Positions 49,357-61,543 of a DNA stretch of 64,000 bases are shown piece after piece (position 1 is the first letter of the stretch; every line of letters begins with the position of its first letter). Location: the NCBI GenBank assembly GCA_900073065.1, contig FJOG01000009.1, positions 946,267-1,010,266 of the forward strand, in the 5' to 3' direction. Source of the DNA: Phialocephala subalpina (lineage: Eukaryota > Ascomycota > Leotiomycetes > Helotiales > Mollisiaceae). A program made the translations under genes and the position numbers. The notes beneath the pieces were generated by a model. It was given only the letters and a program-made list of their open reading frames with translations, searched no databases and had not been told where the DNA came from.

Positions 49357-50254
49357 CTATACTGCGGAGTACATGTCCTCGGCATCCTGTCTTGCTGGCT
49401 CTTCGGAATCAGGGGTTCCTCGTCGTCGAGCAGCACCGAGATCAGCTGCACCCGTAGTGGCAGTCGATGCCTGGGAAGGGAGCTTGGTATCTGGAGTGTA
49501 CTTTCCCTGGTAGTCGTTCAACTTGATGCTGATAGTCAAACTCTTGGTCTCCAGTCCTGGGACGGCAAGCAGGAGTTGCATTACACTTCAGACTCATCAG
49601 CATCAGTCTATCATTGCAGTAGATGAGGGAGACTTACACGACGAACCACCCAAGAACAACAGCAGCCTTCCAAGCACCACCATACCAACGGTCTTTTACA
49701 GCATTCCCAATAATCAAAGAGAGAATCAACGCAGCGGCGAACACCAAATCCAAATACAACGATGCTTTTGGCTTCTTCTGTCGTCCCAAATGATACGCCT
49801 GTTGTCTAACTTCCACAGTGACCTTCACGATATGGGACACGGTGTAGTGAATCAGCATCAAGACATTAATGATCATGAGACAGACGAGGAAGATGTCGAC
49901 GGCTATGAATTTGACGCCGCCATCGATGCAGAGGATGATGAATGCGACTATAGATAAATCAGTTTGCGATTCGAAGTATGATTTGGGAGTCGAGGAGCTG
50001 AGGAGCCAAGTTCACAGCATTCGCGAAGAGCTCGGCTCTGAATGTCTCTTCAAAAGATAGGGAGATTTTGACGTACTGAGGGAGAGGAGGAGAGAGAGAC
50101 TGCGGAGGACGACGATGGGGTTTAGGGTGAAAGACCAGGTGTTGGGGATTGATTGGAGAGGGAGGCTGAGGAGACTGTCGTGAGGTGAGGAGGTCAGGTC
50201 TTCGTCTTCGTTGGTGGGTAGGAGGTGGTAGCGAGAGGGAGTTTGAGTCGCCAT
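49357..50254 (-). CDS. unrecognised multi-pass membrane protein, 238 aa
   Basis: Exons 50077-50254, 49638-49947 and 49357-49585 on the minus strand, with phases that join exactly. About four hydrophobic segments: VVLRSLSLLLSLIAFIILCI, FIAVDIFLVCLMIINVLMLI, LYLDLVFAAALILSLIIG and AWKAAVVLGWFVVVMQLLLAV. The first 40 residues and the last 70 are polar; the tail has Thr/Ala/Arg/Glu-rich low complexity. There is no cleavable signal peptide. It resembles small fungal tetraspan proteins of MARVEL-like layout, but I see no diagnostic motif and give no function. Confidence 0.75.
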
Positions 50255-53200
50255 GTTGATGGTAACAAGAGGGGATGTTTGAGGGAAGAAGTAGATGAGA
50301 ATTGGATGACAGTAGAGCTATTCGTCTTCCGATAGAATGAGATTTGAATATCCTAAGATAAAGTGTTATCTGAGACTTGTGGCTTCAAGATATATATCCT
50401 TCGACCTCTTGACTGAATGGTGAAGTGCCGATCACTATGATAAAGGTGTTCTGATGCTCTGAAAGAATCTGCCTTGCCTGGATCTGTATCCATCCCACTT
50501 GGGAGTTGACAGCCACCTGATCTGCCCGAACTACGGACTTCTAATGGTCGAGTCGAGTCTCGAACCCACTGCGCTGCCCGCACCAACATGAGAAGTTGTA
50601 ACACGGCCATACAGATGGCTTCAAATACTGCTACCTGGAATGCCATGCTTCTACGAAGGATGCATCCGCCGTCGGTATGGCTGTGGAGTGGAGCGTGCGG
50701 CACAGGAAGCATCACAGCCCCCGAGTTAACCTAGTTTTAGTGGAAGATGGTGCTCCCTCCAACACGAGAGGGATTCTTTCCTTGTACGGACAAGACTTGA
50801 CGACGATGTGGATTACTTTTGACGCCATGAGGCTTAAATGTTTGTTTCGGAATAGATAAGATCGAATGGCGTTGAAACCACTGTATTTTAATTGCTTCCG
50901 AGATCTCCTAAAAGATGTGCTACTTAACAGCTTGTCAGATGCCGATGACACGCGACCACTTGAAAAATCTCTCAAGAAGGCAACAAGAATTTTAATTGCC
51001 GATGACGAGAAGATTAAATATTGGACATAATGACTCCGTATCGAGAATTGAAAGCGGACACAAGGGAGCTGTTGAAAATTTGAAGACGTGTGGCTCTGTT
51101 GACCCTGGTGCTGAACAGTACGCAGCTACGAGTACATTCTAGACCTCCTTTTCAACGCCATTGAGGAGATTGAGCATCAACCCTGTGGCTTCTATTGTAC
51201 CTTTTAACTTGGACAGGACCTGGGGTAATAATCTGAGTGATGTTCAAACGCCAGCAGCACTAGCAGGCCATACCACAATCACAGCTTTAGCTGTATTCGA
51301 ATTCAGCCAACATTGTTACCAATTGGAACAAGTTGCTGCCGACAATGTTCTTCGTATTTAAGTACATTCCTTTTCGTGCCAAGTGGGATAAAATATAAGA
51401 GACGGTGCCCGAGAAGCAGTGTGTTGCTCGAAGTTTCCTCGTTCCTCCCATCAAGCACTCTCTCTTCCCAACACCTACTACTCCTTCTTCACCAGCACCC
51501 ATCTTGCCTTCCCAGAACAGCACAACTCTCGTTTTCCAGCACGTAAAATGATTTCTCCTCGCAAAATTCTTCTCTGTTCTTCATGACCCACAGCCAACAC
51601 TTCAACCCGATTCATCTCTGCCTATCAAAGTACCCAAATCATGAAGACTGTCAGCTACCGAATATGGCTTCGGCCTTGGAGGGAACGTATCGTTTGACTC
51701 TGATGTCTGGTTGGGTAGTGATCAACTGGGGAAACGAGAAGGAGCGCTGTCTGCTTTTGAGGGTTTCGAAGATGCTGACCTTACCGTTTGCTTATGCTGG
51801 TGGGAATGGGTTCTCAGTCAACGGCATTTGGACGAACAATGAAATTAATACAAGGTACATCAAGCCCTACGACCCTGTAATTCCCCTACAAGCAATAGGA
51901 AATTAACATCCAAACAGAATGCACGAGTAAGGCGATAGACGGAGAGAACGCGAGACGTGCAAAGGTCGACATGCAAGGTGATGACAGTACTGAGATGCTG
52001 AAAGCGTGCAGGGTGCTGATATGAGGACGGGAGCAGGATCAAAATGGTAGAAGGAAGAATATGCCGAGTCAGAAACCCTTCGACGCGTTGTACTTGGCCC
52101 TTCACTCTCGGCCTGCATGCTACACCCAAACAGGATACATGATGAGTGACAAGATGGTCTGCATGCTGAAAGTGAAGACAGAACAGAATTCTATCCTTAA
52201 CAAGGTTACACTGCCATGTGCGAATTTCGAAAAAAGAAGCTTGGTGGAGTTCCATGGGTAGGCCCGCTGGCTTTCTTGAAACCTCCGTAGAGTTGCTTCG
52301 AATGGATAGGACTGACGATGCACAGATATTTCAGCCCCTCTCCTCGATTCTCGAACGACGACGACCAGCATATATATAAACCTCAAGCAAGCCACTTTTA
52401 AAGTGCTTCACGATGCTCCAAATTTCATTCGACCCTCGTCCTATTCATATTGTAGTCCGGGATGGAGACTTTCATCCACTGGAGAAGGTTCGGGAGGCAG
52501 TTCGTCCTCAAAAGCTTGCCTCCATGGTACCAACAAAGTACCCTCCATCGCGCATCAACCACTGTACAACCTTGTATTGATTTGAAACTTTAGTCCTTCG
52601 TGTACTTCTGTCGCTCGTTTCTGCTATTTCGACTCCATCACCTCGGAATTATTGGCTGCACTCGCATGAAAGATCGCCATGACTTAGAGTCTAGAGTCTG
52701 CCTTCACACTGCCTTATATTGTCATCATTAGAATGCTTGCTGTTGGCTCAAGCTACTGAGAATACACGAACTTGTGCTCTCGAAAGTTCACAAATCTCTA
52801 GAAGTACTCTGTCTATCGGAGCTGTGTGCTTCGTTGGCGTTTCTCTTTGGATATAGTTGAATTGGACTTTGCCTTACTACCCAAGAGAAAACATCGGATA
52901 TGGTCATTATAATATTGTTTTCAGCGCCATTTTCCTCACTTGAAGGAAATGGTTGATTAGGTCCTCTTGTGGAGGCATAGGTCAAGCGACAACGCTGGTG
53001 TTTGCTCTCTCGTTCACAGTTTGCTTCAACTTTCCAACCTTGCATACACATGCTCAGGTCAACTGGCAGTGTACCTTGGCCATTGAAAGCCACAGCGTGG
53101 GAAGAGCGGTCGAGAAAGTCCAAGCAAGACTGGGAGATTGAAAGTAACTTACCTTCACGACCTCCAGCTGTCGGTGACAAGCATCTTCCTCCTTATTGTG

Positions 53201-53499
53201 GGAGATTCATCATCCACAAGACACAATGATTTAGAACAAGCCTTCTTCTTATCTTCTCGGCCTGGAGGAGTGTCGCGGTTGACGATCGAATTATGACATG
53301 CAGCTTTCAAGGTAGCATTCTTGGCAGCATTCTTGCAATTCAATTTCGAGGGGTCCTCCCCGAACTTTTTGTGCGACCGTTAATTTGACTTATCAAGTTA
53401 ACGCAGCGAAGCTTATTCTCTTCGTTGTATGAGCCTCCTGCCGTGAACTTCGGCCTCGCTTAGCATCTTAGCAAGGCCTTGCGAGCGAAGGACTTATAG
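50255..53499. other. gene-poor region with weak small ORFs
   Basis: No recognisable gene. Possible signals: a TATA-like ATAAAATATAAG near 51390 followed by a CT-rich leader-like stretch to 51545; a TATATATAAA at 52371 and a 55-codon plus-strand frame at 52413-52580 (start MLQISFDPRPIHIVVRDGD); and a minus-strand frame from 53343 to 53155 (residues RKMLVTDSWRS at its end) followed by a GTAAGT-type donor and another open frame to 52788. These may be small genes or relics. Confidence 0.4.
53155..53343 (-). CDS. possible exon of an unrecognised small gene
   Basis: An open minus-strand frame whose composition (Lys/Asn/Ala-rich start, then DTPPGREDKKKACSKSLC and DDESPTIRRKML) is unlike random sequence. 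It ends at a stop, but a GTAAGT donor lies about 5 nt beyond the stop, so the true exon may use another end. No domain is recognised. Confidence 0.3.
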   Translation of the reverse strand: MNCKNAAKNATLKAACHNSIVNRDTPPGREDKKKACSKSLCLVDDESPTIRRKMLVTDSWRS

Positions 53500-53824
53500 T
53501 GTTGGTGTGATATCCAACACGTGACATCACGTTTTCTTTATCAGCTAGTTCGAAGCTCCTTCCATAAGAGGACTTCTCACGTAGATTTAGAAGAATCAAC
53601 TCCGTTTACACCCTTCGAAATCACATTGGTACAATAAACTTGTCACGTGTAGCACTAGGCTACATTAGGACTAGCGAGTGAACGAGCCAAAGTTGGAGGA
53701 TATAGCTCTCCAACTTTATGCTCTTACTTAGAGAATTACAACCAACCTTTCAAGCATACTAAGACTACGAATCTTACGTGCTTCTGGCCTACTACTAGTA
53801 GTGGGTATCCCTGTGATACCGACA
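53500..53824. mobile_element. solo LTR of an LTR retrotransposon
   Basis: A 325-bp unit begins TGTTGG and ends CCGACA, the TG...CA termini with short inverted ends that LTRs carry. It is flanked by a perfect 5-bp target-site duplication, TATAG at 53495-53499 and again at 53825-53829. There is no internal gag or pol sequence on either side and no second LTR in the window, so it is most likely a solo LTR left by recombination. Near both ends there are small hairpins: GTGTTGG and CCAACAC at the start, GGTATC and GATACC near the end. The good TSD suggests a fairly young insertion. Superfamily is not decided. Confidence 0.85.
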
Positions 53825-53829
53825 TATAG

Positions 53830-54786
53830 AGTTAAATAACAAAATCTGTAGTCATACGAATGAAAGCCAGACCAAGTTGAGGACGATGCGCGTTTCTACT
53901 AGCTTCTAACAGAAGTGAGCGAGTGTGCATACCTCTGACAGAAATTGGTGGTAATAAAGGCACCTAGGAGTAGGTTCTCGACGACGAGAATACATGGGGG
54001 TAGGTGCATGAGCTGCTGAGATCCACGTTAAGAGACCCCCAACGTAAGGAGCATCCCGTATGAGAGCCAATGAGTAGCCGACCTCCCCTTCACTCACCTA
54101 GCTTGTTTATTTCATTTTTAGTTTTTGATTTTTTGCTTTTTTGTTAGCGTTTGGGCGTTGATTTTTTTTTATCCCGCGACCTTGCTGAGAATTTTAAGCG
54201 AGCCGAAGATAGGGGCAAATTTGATTCAAGGTGAAGACCAATTCAGTCAGCCTCGAAGATGCTTCAGCGAGTCAAAACTTCAGAAAATGCCTTACGCGCA
54301 TCACAGAAACTCATCTATTGAATCTTTCCAGTACTTGTCCAGGCATTCGCGAATCTCTATCGCAAAAGTATTGCGACTTTCACGGGCAACTTGAGCAACA
54401 GCCCGATAAGTACCTGTTGTAGATATCGTGAATATCGTAGCACAGGTACTCTGCCATCCACGCACAATCTGGTTGGGCTCAAAGATCGAAGTAAGGACAT
54501 AATTTCACATGCACGGCAAGCAGCAAGCCGGTAAATCATCGAGCTAGATTTCAAAGCTATTCTAGAAAGCAACGCAAATGGGTATCTCTACAACTACGCA
54601 ATGTCCGAGGATTTTTAAAGATAAAGCCAGCGCCGATAAGTATGAAGCAATGATGATAAGCAAATCCGTCACCTTTCCCTTCTCGAGGAATAAAAATCCA
54701 TGCAATGCTCTCAGAAATCAAATCTCTACCATATCAAAACAACTCATGTGTATGCAATAATTCGTCTCCACATGCTCAACACCTGT
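53830..54786. other. intergenic region
   Basis: The 3' flank of MER3. A T-rich patch lies at 54110-54172. Short open frames overlap on both strands and no domain is seen. Confidence 0.5.
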
Positions 54787-57700
54787 CTAGACGAAGTCGA
54801 CGTAGTCCTTGAGTTGGTCGATCAAGGCGGGATCAGCGTCCTTCACCCAATCTGGAAATTGTGATTGTTGAGTACCGGTAGCAGGCTCGTCGTCCTTCGT
54901 CAGTCGACGATACTTGGCCTCAGACTCCTCTCCACTCGCAGACAGGGGTCTCTTTGATGGATTATGTGAGGCTTGCGATGAGAACGGCTCTTCCTTCGGA
55001 TGACCTTGGCCCAAGAAGCTCTCATGAATGTCATTGATGTTCTCGTAAGCTTCAAAGTCGAAGACGCCGTTGGAGAAGCTGGCTCCAGCTCCAGTCGGCG
55101 CAGCAGGCAGAGCAAAAGTAAGGGAGGGATCGGTGAGCTCCATCATACCCTGCTCAAGGCTGTTCATGGACTCGTCCTGGTATGAAGAATGTAGAGCATC
55201 CTCATCAACATCATTTTCCGGTGTCTCCTGGAAGAATGTTTCAGTGAACATGTCCATATCGCCGTGAAGATTTCCAGCCCCGGTTGGCATGTCGAAGTCT
55301 TGCAAGTCATCAGAATCCGGTGTGTCGAAAGACTCTTCTGGCTCATCGTCTTTTTGGAGGTATGGGAGCTTGGGTTGTTCGCCGGTCGAGTGGGAGAATT
55401 GAGGCTTCTTGTTCTTCGGAAGTCGGATGGACTTGTCGCTTTGCACCTTCGTGTGGAGATCGTGCAGCTTTCGGTACTCTCGTGGAGCCACCTTCTCATA
55501 TCCGACTGGAGAGGGCACTCTTACTAGGTCGACGAGCTCTGTATCGGAGGCCTGGGGCGAATTGAAATTCTCGGGATTGAATTTGACTTGGGAGAGATCT
55601 TGAGAGCTCTGAGACGTAGTTAGAAACATGCTAGGAAGGGTAAGATAACCATGACTAACCTTCTTGGTCTTCTTCTTCTTTCCTGATGGCTTAGCATCAG
55701 TATTAGTCTGGCTCTTGGTGGATGGCTGGAACGTCGTTAGTCAGATGGAACAGACGCAAGACGATCCTTACCTTTTTCAACTTTCGAGGCTTGTCCAGTC
55801 CCTCCTTGCAACACCGATGCTTGCAAGGCTTGCCATTCTTGCAAGGAGCACCATCACGGCAAACGTGGTTGCATGTCCATTTTCCGTTGGCCATTTGGAC
55901 GGACTCTAACACCTCGGTCTCGTTCGTATCATCAGGGTCATTGTGCATTGACTCCTTCACAGACCCCTTCATCGTGGACTCCCTCTTCGCAGGCTTAGTC
56001 TTCTTCTTCGGCTTGGTGGTCTTGGCCTCGATATCGTCGATGTCAGCAAAGTCGTCTGATCCAGGAAGTTCGGTGGCTTCGACGCCTTTGAGTGCAGCCA
56101 GCATGTCCTCGTCACCGAGATCATCATCTCCAAAATCATCCACTTCGTTATGGACTTTATTGGTGTCGTCTGTACTGCCCGCCTTGGTTCCCGTGCTGGG
56201 GGATGGGGTAGGGAATGCAGATGCGGGGGTGTTGTGGTGCAGAGTAAAGCTCTTGGTAGTTCCAACTACCTCCTCACAAGCAAGCCGAATGGTAATGGTC
56301 TCCTCTGGACGTGACGAAGTAACAGGAAAGTCTAGATCATACCCATTCTCCAGTCTCGCTATGGACCCACGCCAGATATAAGCAAGTTTACCGTCGGAGG
56401 TTTCGACCATGAAAGTAAGTGATGGTCTTCTACCATTCCACACTGGGACTTTGTCGTTGCTATAACTGAGGTGAGCGACCACAATGACTTTAGGATTGTG
56501 TCCGTGCTTGGAATTAGCTCTTCCAGTGATCTCTGCAGTCAAATTCAGACGAGGGAAGCTCGCGAGCAAGTCTTTCGTCTTCTTGCCATAAGGCGGGTTC
56601 TTGGACATGGCTCGCTCGATACTTGCAGTGTCGAGGCCGGCGAGCTGCTCGACGGTCTTGATATCACTTTGAATAAGCTTCCTATGAGCGGCTGGTCCTA
56701 CTTGAGGAATTTGTCGAAGTTGAAGATTCGAGTTCTCCCAGTATTCTGCAGATAAACTCCGAGCCAAGTCCAAGGCATGGCGAGTAGAAACGCCGTCCCC
56801 GTCAAAAGCCTTGCAATCGATTACACATCTGATGAGACGTTGAATCCGATCAAAGATAATACTCTTGTCAGTACCAAACTGTCTCTTGACCAAGGTGAAT
56901 TCCTTGTTCGTGGGTAGATTAACACCTCCTAGTTGCACCTGAATCATCAACGATACTTTGTGTGCCGTAGTAGTGACAGCCTCCTTGACCGGAAATTTGA
57001 TGAAAGGTGATTTGTTGAATTCTCGGAGGAAAGGTCGCTCTGCAGGCTTCATTCGAAGGTCCTTAAACTCCATGGCCTGGCATATCGCATGGAGCTGGGC
57101 ATTGATTAGCCTGATCTTAATCGCGAGCGATATCGAAACTTACTATCTGCTCCATCTTCGCCTGTTCAGGAATATCTAGCAGCAACTTCATTGTCTGGAA
57201 TTGAACCATATATCGAGTCATGGCTTTTCCATACGGAGTGCATTGGAAACTTTCTTCATCAGTGACAAGGTTGTGCTCTTGGAGAAGCTTGATGTCTCTC
57301 TCACAGACTTGCGCGAGACGGTCATCCACATTTCCACCATCAGCAACACCAGCGATTTTGTAATGGGCAGGATTTTGTCTCATGCGGACACTCAGGAAGG
57401 TGCCATAGATCCATCTCTTGGCTTTGTGTAGGTTATTGACAATACCTAAACTTATCTCAGAGTTGAGATGCTCTATGAGGTTGAGATGCAGCGTGCTTTC
57501 CAAGATATTTTGACCAGAAATCATCTTCTTGTAGCGTTCCACCTGGTCAGAGCGTGTCATGATGACTGCCACAGCTTTGTCGTCGAATTGTGGTCGCCCG
57601 GCTCTGCCAAGCATCTGCATGACTTCCAAGTCAGAGTATTCGCATAATTTTCCATCTTGAAATCCAACAGTGCCTTTCAGGATAACTAGATGACAAGGCA

Positions 57701-59941
57701 GGTTGACGCCTACTGCCAAGGTAGATGTGCAGCAGATGACACTGATATCACCCTTCAAGAAAGCCCTCTCGATGGCATGGCGGTCTTCTGGATCAAGGCC
57801 AGCATGGTGGAATGCTACACCGGATGTAACTAATTGCTGAAGTTCCTTGCTGCCAACGGCAGTTCTTTGTGCGGGCGCTGGCCATGGTCGGTCAATAACT
57901 CTCTGTCTTCCCCAGTTTTCGGCTAAGAGCCCTGCTGTGCTTTCGCAGGACTTTCTTGTGAAACAGAATACCATGATAGGCTTCTTTTGGTTGTAGTGAT
58001 GAATCAAACCTGGAAGCTTCCCATCCAGGATTTTTTCGAATGCGAAATCGTTCATCATACCATCAAATCCATGCACCCACTTCATGAGCTTCACAGGTCT
58101 ATAGTCCTCGCCAAATGTCTCTCGATGAGCTGGTAGATGCTGATTGGTATGATCTCTACCGAGCCACAGAGCAATATCGTGAGAGTTTGGGACAGTTGCA
58201 CTGAGGGCAACAAAGCGGAGGTCGGAACCCATACTCTTCATGCGGGAAACAACTGCCTCCAAAGTTGCACCTCGAGTGTCCTTTAGGATGTGGACTTCGT
58301 CAATGAGGAACAGCTTGACCATTTGGACGAGCTTGACATGGTCGTCCCACTTTCTAGTGATGCTATCCCATTTCTCTGGAGTTGTGACGATTATGGAGGC
58401 GTTCCTAACTCGTGCCATCTCAGCTTGGTTCGTATCTCCAGTCAATTCGGCACATAGCAGATTCAAGTGGCTGAATTTCTTCTCCCAATCGCGTAAACGT
58501 TCAGAGCATAACGATTTTGTAGGAGCCATGTAGACGAGCTTGAACTGGCCTGATTGATGACCTCCTACCAACTTGCAGATGGCTAGCTCAAGCAAAACAG
58601 TCTTGCCACTACCTGTGGGAGCAGAGACCACGATGTTGTCATTGGACTTGTATATTGAGTCGAAACATTTCGATTGGACAGCGTTGAAGAGCTCATAGGG
58701 AAAGACATGTCGGAATCGGTCAGGTAGATCATGTGGAGAGACAAGCTGGACCCCGTGGGCCATTGGTGGAGCATGCCCAAGAGCAAGCGTTTGAGGAGTA
58801 TGCTTTTTCGGAAATGTCGCTTGTCTTCTGGGTGTTTCGGGTAGCGGATCTTGTACGTCTTGGCGTTGGCCACGGGCTTGTGTTGATGAAGGTGGCATAT
58901 TGTTCGAAGCCCGGCGGAGGCTAGCTCTGGCAGAGGGGCTTGAACCTTGACCGGCAATAGGGGAAGAGCTTTCGGATTCGTGTCGTCCGGTAGGGCTGTA
59001 AACAAAACCACCTGTAGAAGTTAGACTCGTCGGAAGAAGTACAAAGATGGGCGAAAAGGAAAGGGAAAGGGGAAGATGTGGAAAGATGGGCGAAAAACAA
59101 AGTTGAAGAGTAGAAGTCGAAAGATAGGCGAATAGCGGATACATGTGCGAAAGCAGAAATGTTGACCAGTACAGAATTCGGATGACTTACTCAGATTGAA
59201 AGGTGGTGTGACCTGTTGTCTCTGAGGCTGCAGTTGACCCAATCTGCTTGTATGCAGTCCCTGAAAGAAATTGGCAGGTTCTGGCTGTCGTCCGTAGTCT
59301 GTCTGTAAGGCAGCGGCAAAGTGTGGCCTGGCCTGTGGCAGAGGTTCTTGCATCAACATTGAGTTCACCAACTGGTCTATAGGTTCTGCAGATTGAGTTA
59401 TGTGTGGTCGTGGTTGAGCCTGGGTCAGTGGCATGCCTTGGCGTAAGTTCTGGGTAAATCGAAAGTGGTTGTCTGCATTGCTAAGAGTCCTGGGTTGAGC
59501 TTCGACTTGATTATAGGACTTTTGCGTGGAGGTATTTCGAGGAGCGAAGGATAGTCTGCTTAGACCTGGACTTGCTCCAAAGGAGGATGTTGGTTGTGGG
59601 TTCGCTTCGTAGGATGACCGACCTGTTCATTTGAATGTGGTTAGAAAGTTACAGAACATAAGGCTGGGAGCGGACTGACCAAATCCACTGTACATTGAGG
59701 GCGGCTGCATCACTGGGCGGATTCCCAGCCCCGAAGCCCAATCCTGACTTTCAGCGGAGAAGTCCATGGTGTCATTGAATCGAGCTTGGCAATTCTGCAG
59801 TGCCGAGCGAAATTCAAGTCCTGAGATGGGGTCATTGTCATGCCCCGGAAAACTCATGGTGCCGCTGGATCCTGCCCGGCTATGTTCAGCTGCAGCATCG
59901 TCAATGAGACGCTGAACATGTCGGTCTGGATGGCGGTCCAT
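54787..59941 (-). CDS. meiotic ATP-dependent DNA helicase MER3/HFM1
   Basis: Ski2-like superfamily 2 helicase that stabilises crossover intermediates in meiotic prophase. Six exons on the minus strand: 59680-59941, 59191-59622, 57144-59011, 55772-57094, 55660-55725, 54787-55608; 1590 residues. The N-terminal 290 residues are Gln/Pro/Ser-rich. Walker A is APTGSGKT near residue 361, then TTPEKWDSITRKW, the DEVH box in LIDEVHILKDT near 468, SATVPN, and VFCFTRKS. Motifs V-VI are seen as TSTLAVGVNLP and QMLGRAGRPQFD. A winged-helix part and a Sec63-like domain follow, with the helix-hairpin-helix region RQIPQVGPAAHRKL. A Cys/His cluster (CNHVCRDGAPCKNGKPCKHRC) precedes an acidic tail. All ATPase motifs are intact, so the species is probably capable of meiosis. 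Confidence 0.95.
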
Positions 59942-61543
59942 GGTGTGTTGAGGATGGATGTGAGAGACAAAGATAGGTGCCTGCAGAAGATGGGTGTCTC
60001 CAGAACTAGGTTCTAGAAAAGTGAGGGGTAGATGGAGAGAGACAGAGAAGGATGGACAAGGGTGAGAACTGTGTCAATGAGTGGCAAGCACTAACATGCT
60101 TCTGCATCCTCTGCTATAGCCTCAGCATCTTAGGCCATCCATGTTGAGAGGTGACCATGTGTAATGTTCCAAGGCGCGTGTTATCGCGGAAGAAGCGCTT
60201 CTGTGCAAGAAAATAGTCGGAGTATCGGCGTTAAGCCAGGGGTGAAGCGATTGGCCAATTCCAAGTCTAGAAGGGACGTTTAGCGAGGCTCAACATGCGA
60301 TGGTAAGGGGTTTTGACTTCTAACGATGCTGACGAGCTAAAGGATGTGATGTTCGATGCTGATACACTCTGTTGTGCTGACGGCGATGCGATTCACTGTG
60401 TCGATATTGACGCGCTTCGCTCTTTGATGCTATCCGATGCAAACGATATCAAGTTGTGGTGACTTCTAACGAAAGGATCCTGGATATGTTCGTCCAAAGG
60501 CAGAAGGAAGAATTAGTGAGGTGGAAACATAATGGTAAAGTGTGGTCGCTACTTCAGACGAAAGAGAGTTGAACGTGTGCAATTTAAGAGTAAAGTGAAT
60601 GCTTAGCGAGGTTGAATTCCGATGGTGAGGAAGGACGACTTTCCACCAAAGAGATTTGAATGTACGTTTCAAGCATGAAGGTAATGGAGCTTTCGGTGTC
60701 TTCCTTGAAAGTGGAAAGTCTTTTGCAATGCAGAACATTGCTATGTTAGCCCAGCGCCAGAAATGGATGCAAGTGCTAGAGCCAGCAAAGAGCCAAATCA
60801 AAATCCGGTAGGGTGGTCAACAGAAGAAGTGGCAAATTCGAGATCAATGTGTACACTTAAAGGAGAAGCATTTTCAGTGTTCTCAATGAGACTCGACGTT
60901 CGAGAAGCCGGAGATACGATGTCCAAATTGGAACTCGACAATCCTAAATGACGAGATCTCTAATGGTTCAGCATCGAAGCAGCGAGGAATTCAATCTCAA
61001 CATGCAGGCAAAATTCGAGTCGACATTCGAGAAGCCAGCCCTCCGACCCTCGAGAAAGCTATGATTCGACATCTTCCAAAATCACAAAATGCCAAGCCAG
61101 GTTGGACCAGGCTCTCACTTCAAGCCTCGCCCAGCAGCACCCTAGGATCACAAGCAATAATTCCAAAGCATAAAAGCTAAAAGTATGAAACGTACGATCC
61201 TGGAACTCTTCATTCACCTACTTTGATCTACGCTGTCGTGATGTCTTCATCACCACGCTCAGGACGATACGCCATATCCCATCCACTGGCAGCATGCTAT
61301 CCCAAGTCTGCTTGCTTGCTGCCTATGAACACCAGGACTCTTTCATAACCATCGTAACGCCTAAAATCATGCATGCATGCACGCTAATCAGCACTCGACA
61401 AGGAGACCATCCGTTCATGCCGTGCCGAAATATCCTTTCTTTTCCCAATTTTTGCAAAACCGTAACCGTGCCTGAGCACACTGATCTTGGTCCCACCGTA
61501 TGTATAATGTTACACAGTTCCGTATGCCATATGTTCATTTCGT
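59942..61543. other. intergenic region with short diverged repeats
   Basis: No gene is recognised. Blocks recur in altered form: GACTTCTAACGA at about 60315 and 60461, TTAGCGAGG at about 60279 and 60603, and CGACRTTCGAGAAGCC at about 60895 and 61021. These may be relics of a small duplicated unit. The start of this interval is the MER3 promoter, and its end is the 3' flank of the transporter. Confidence 0.4.

Noticed and set aside
50540..50590. Minus-strand GGGTTCGAGACTC resembling a tRNA T-loop
   Set aside because: The flanking bases do not form the five-base T stem, and no acceptor or anticodon arms can be drawn around it.
55722..56381. 219-codon plus-strand ORF opposite MER3
   Set aside because: Ser-rich antisense shadow of the acidic MER3 tail.
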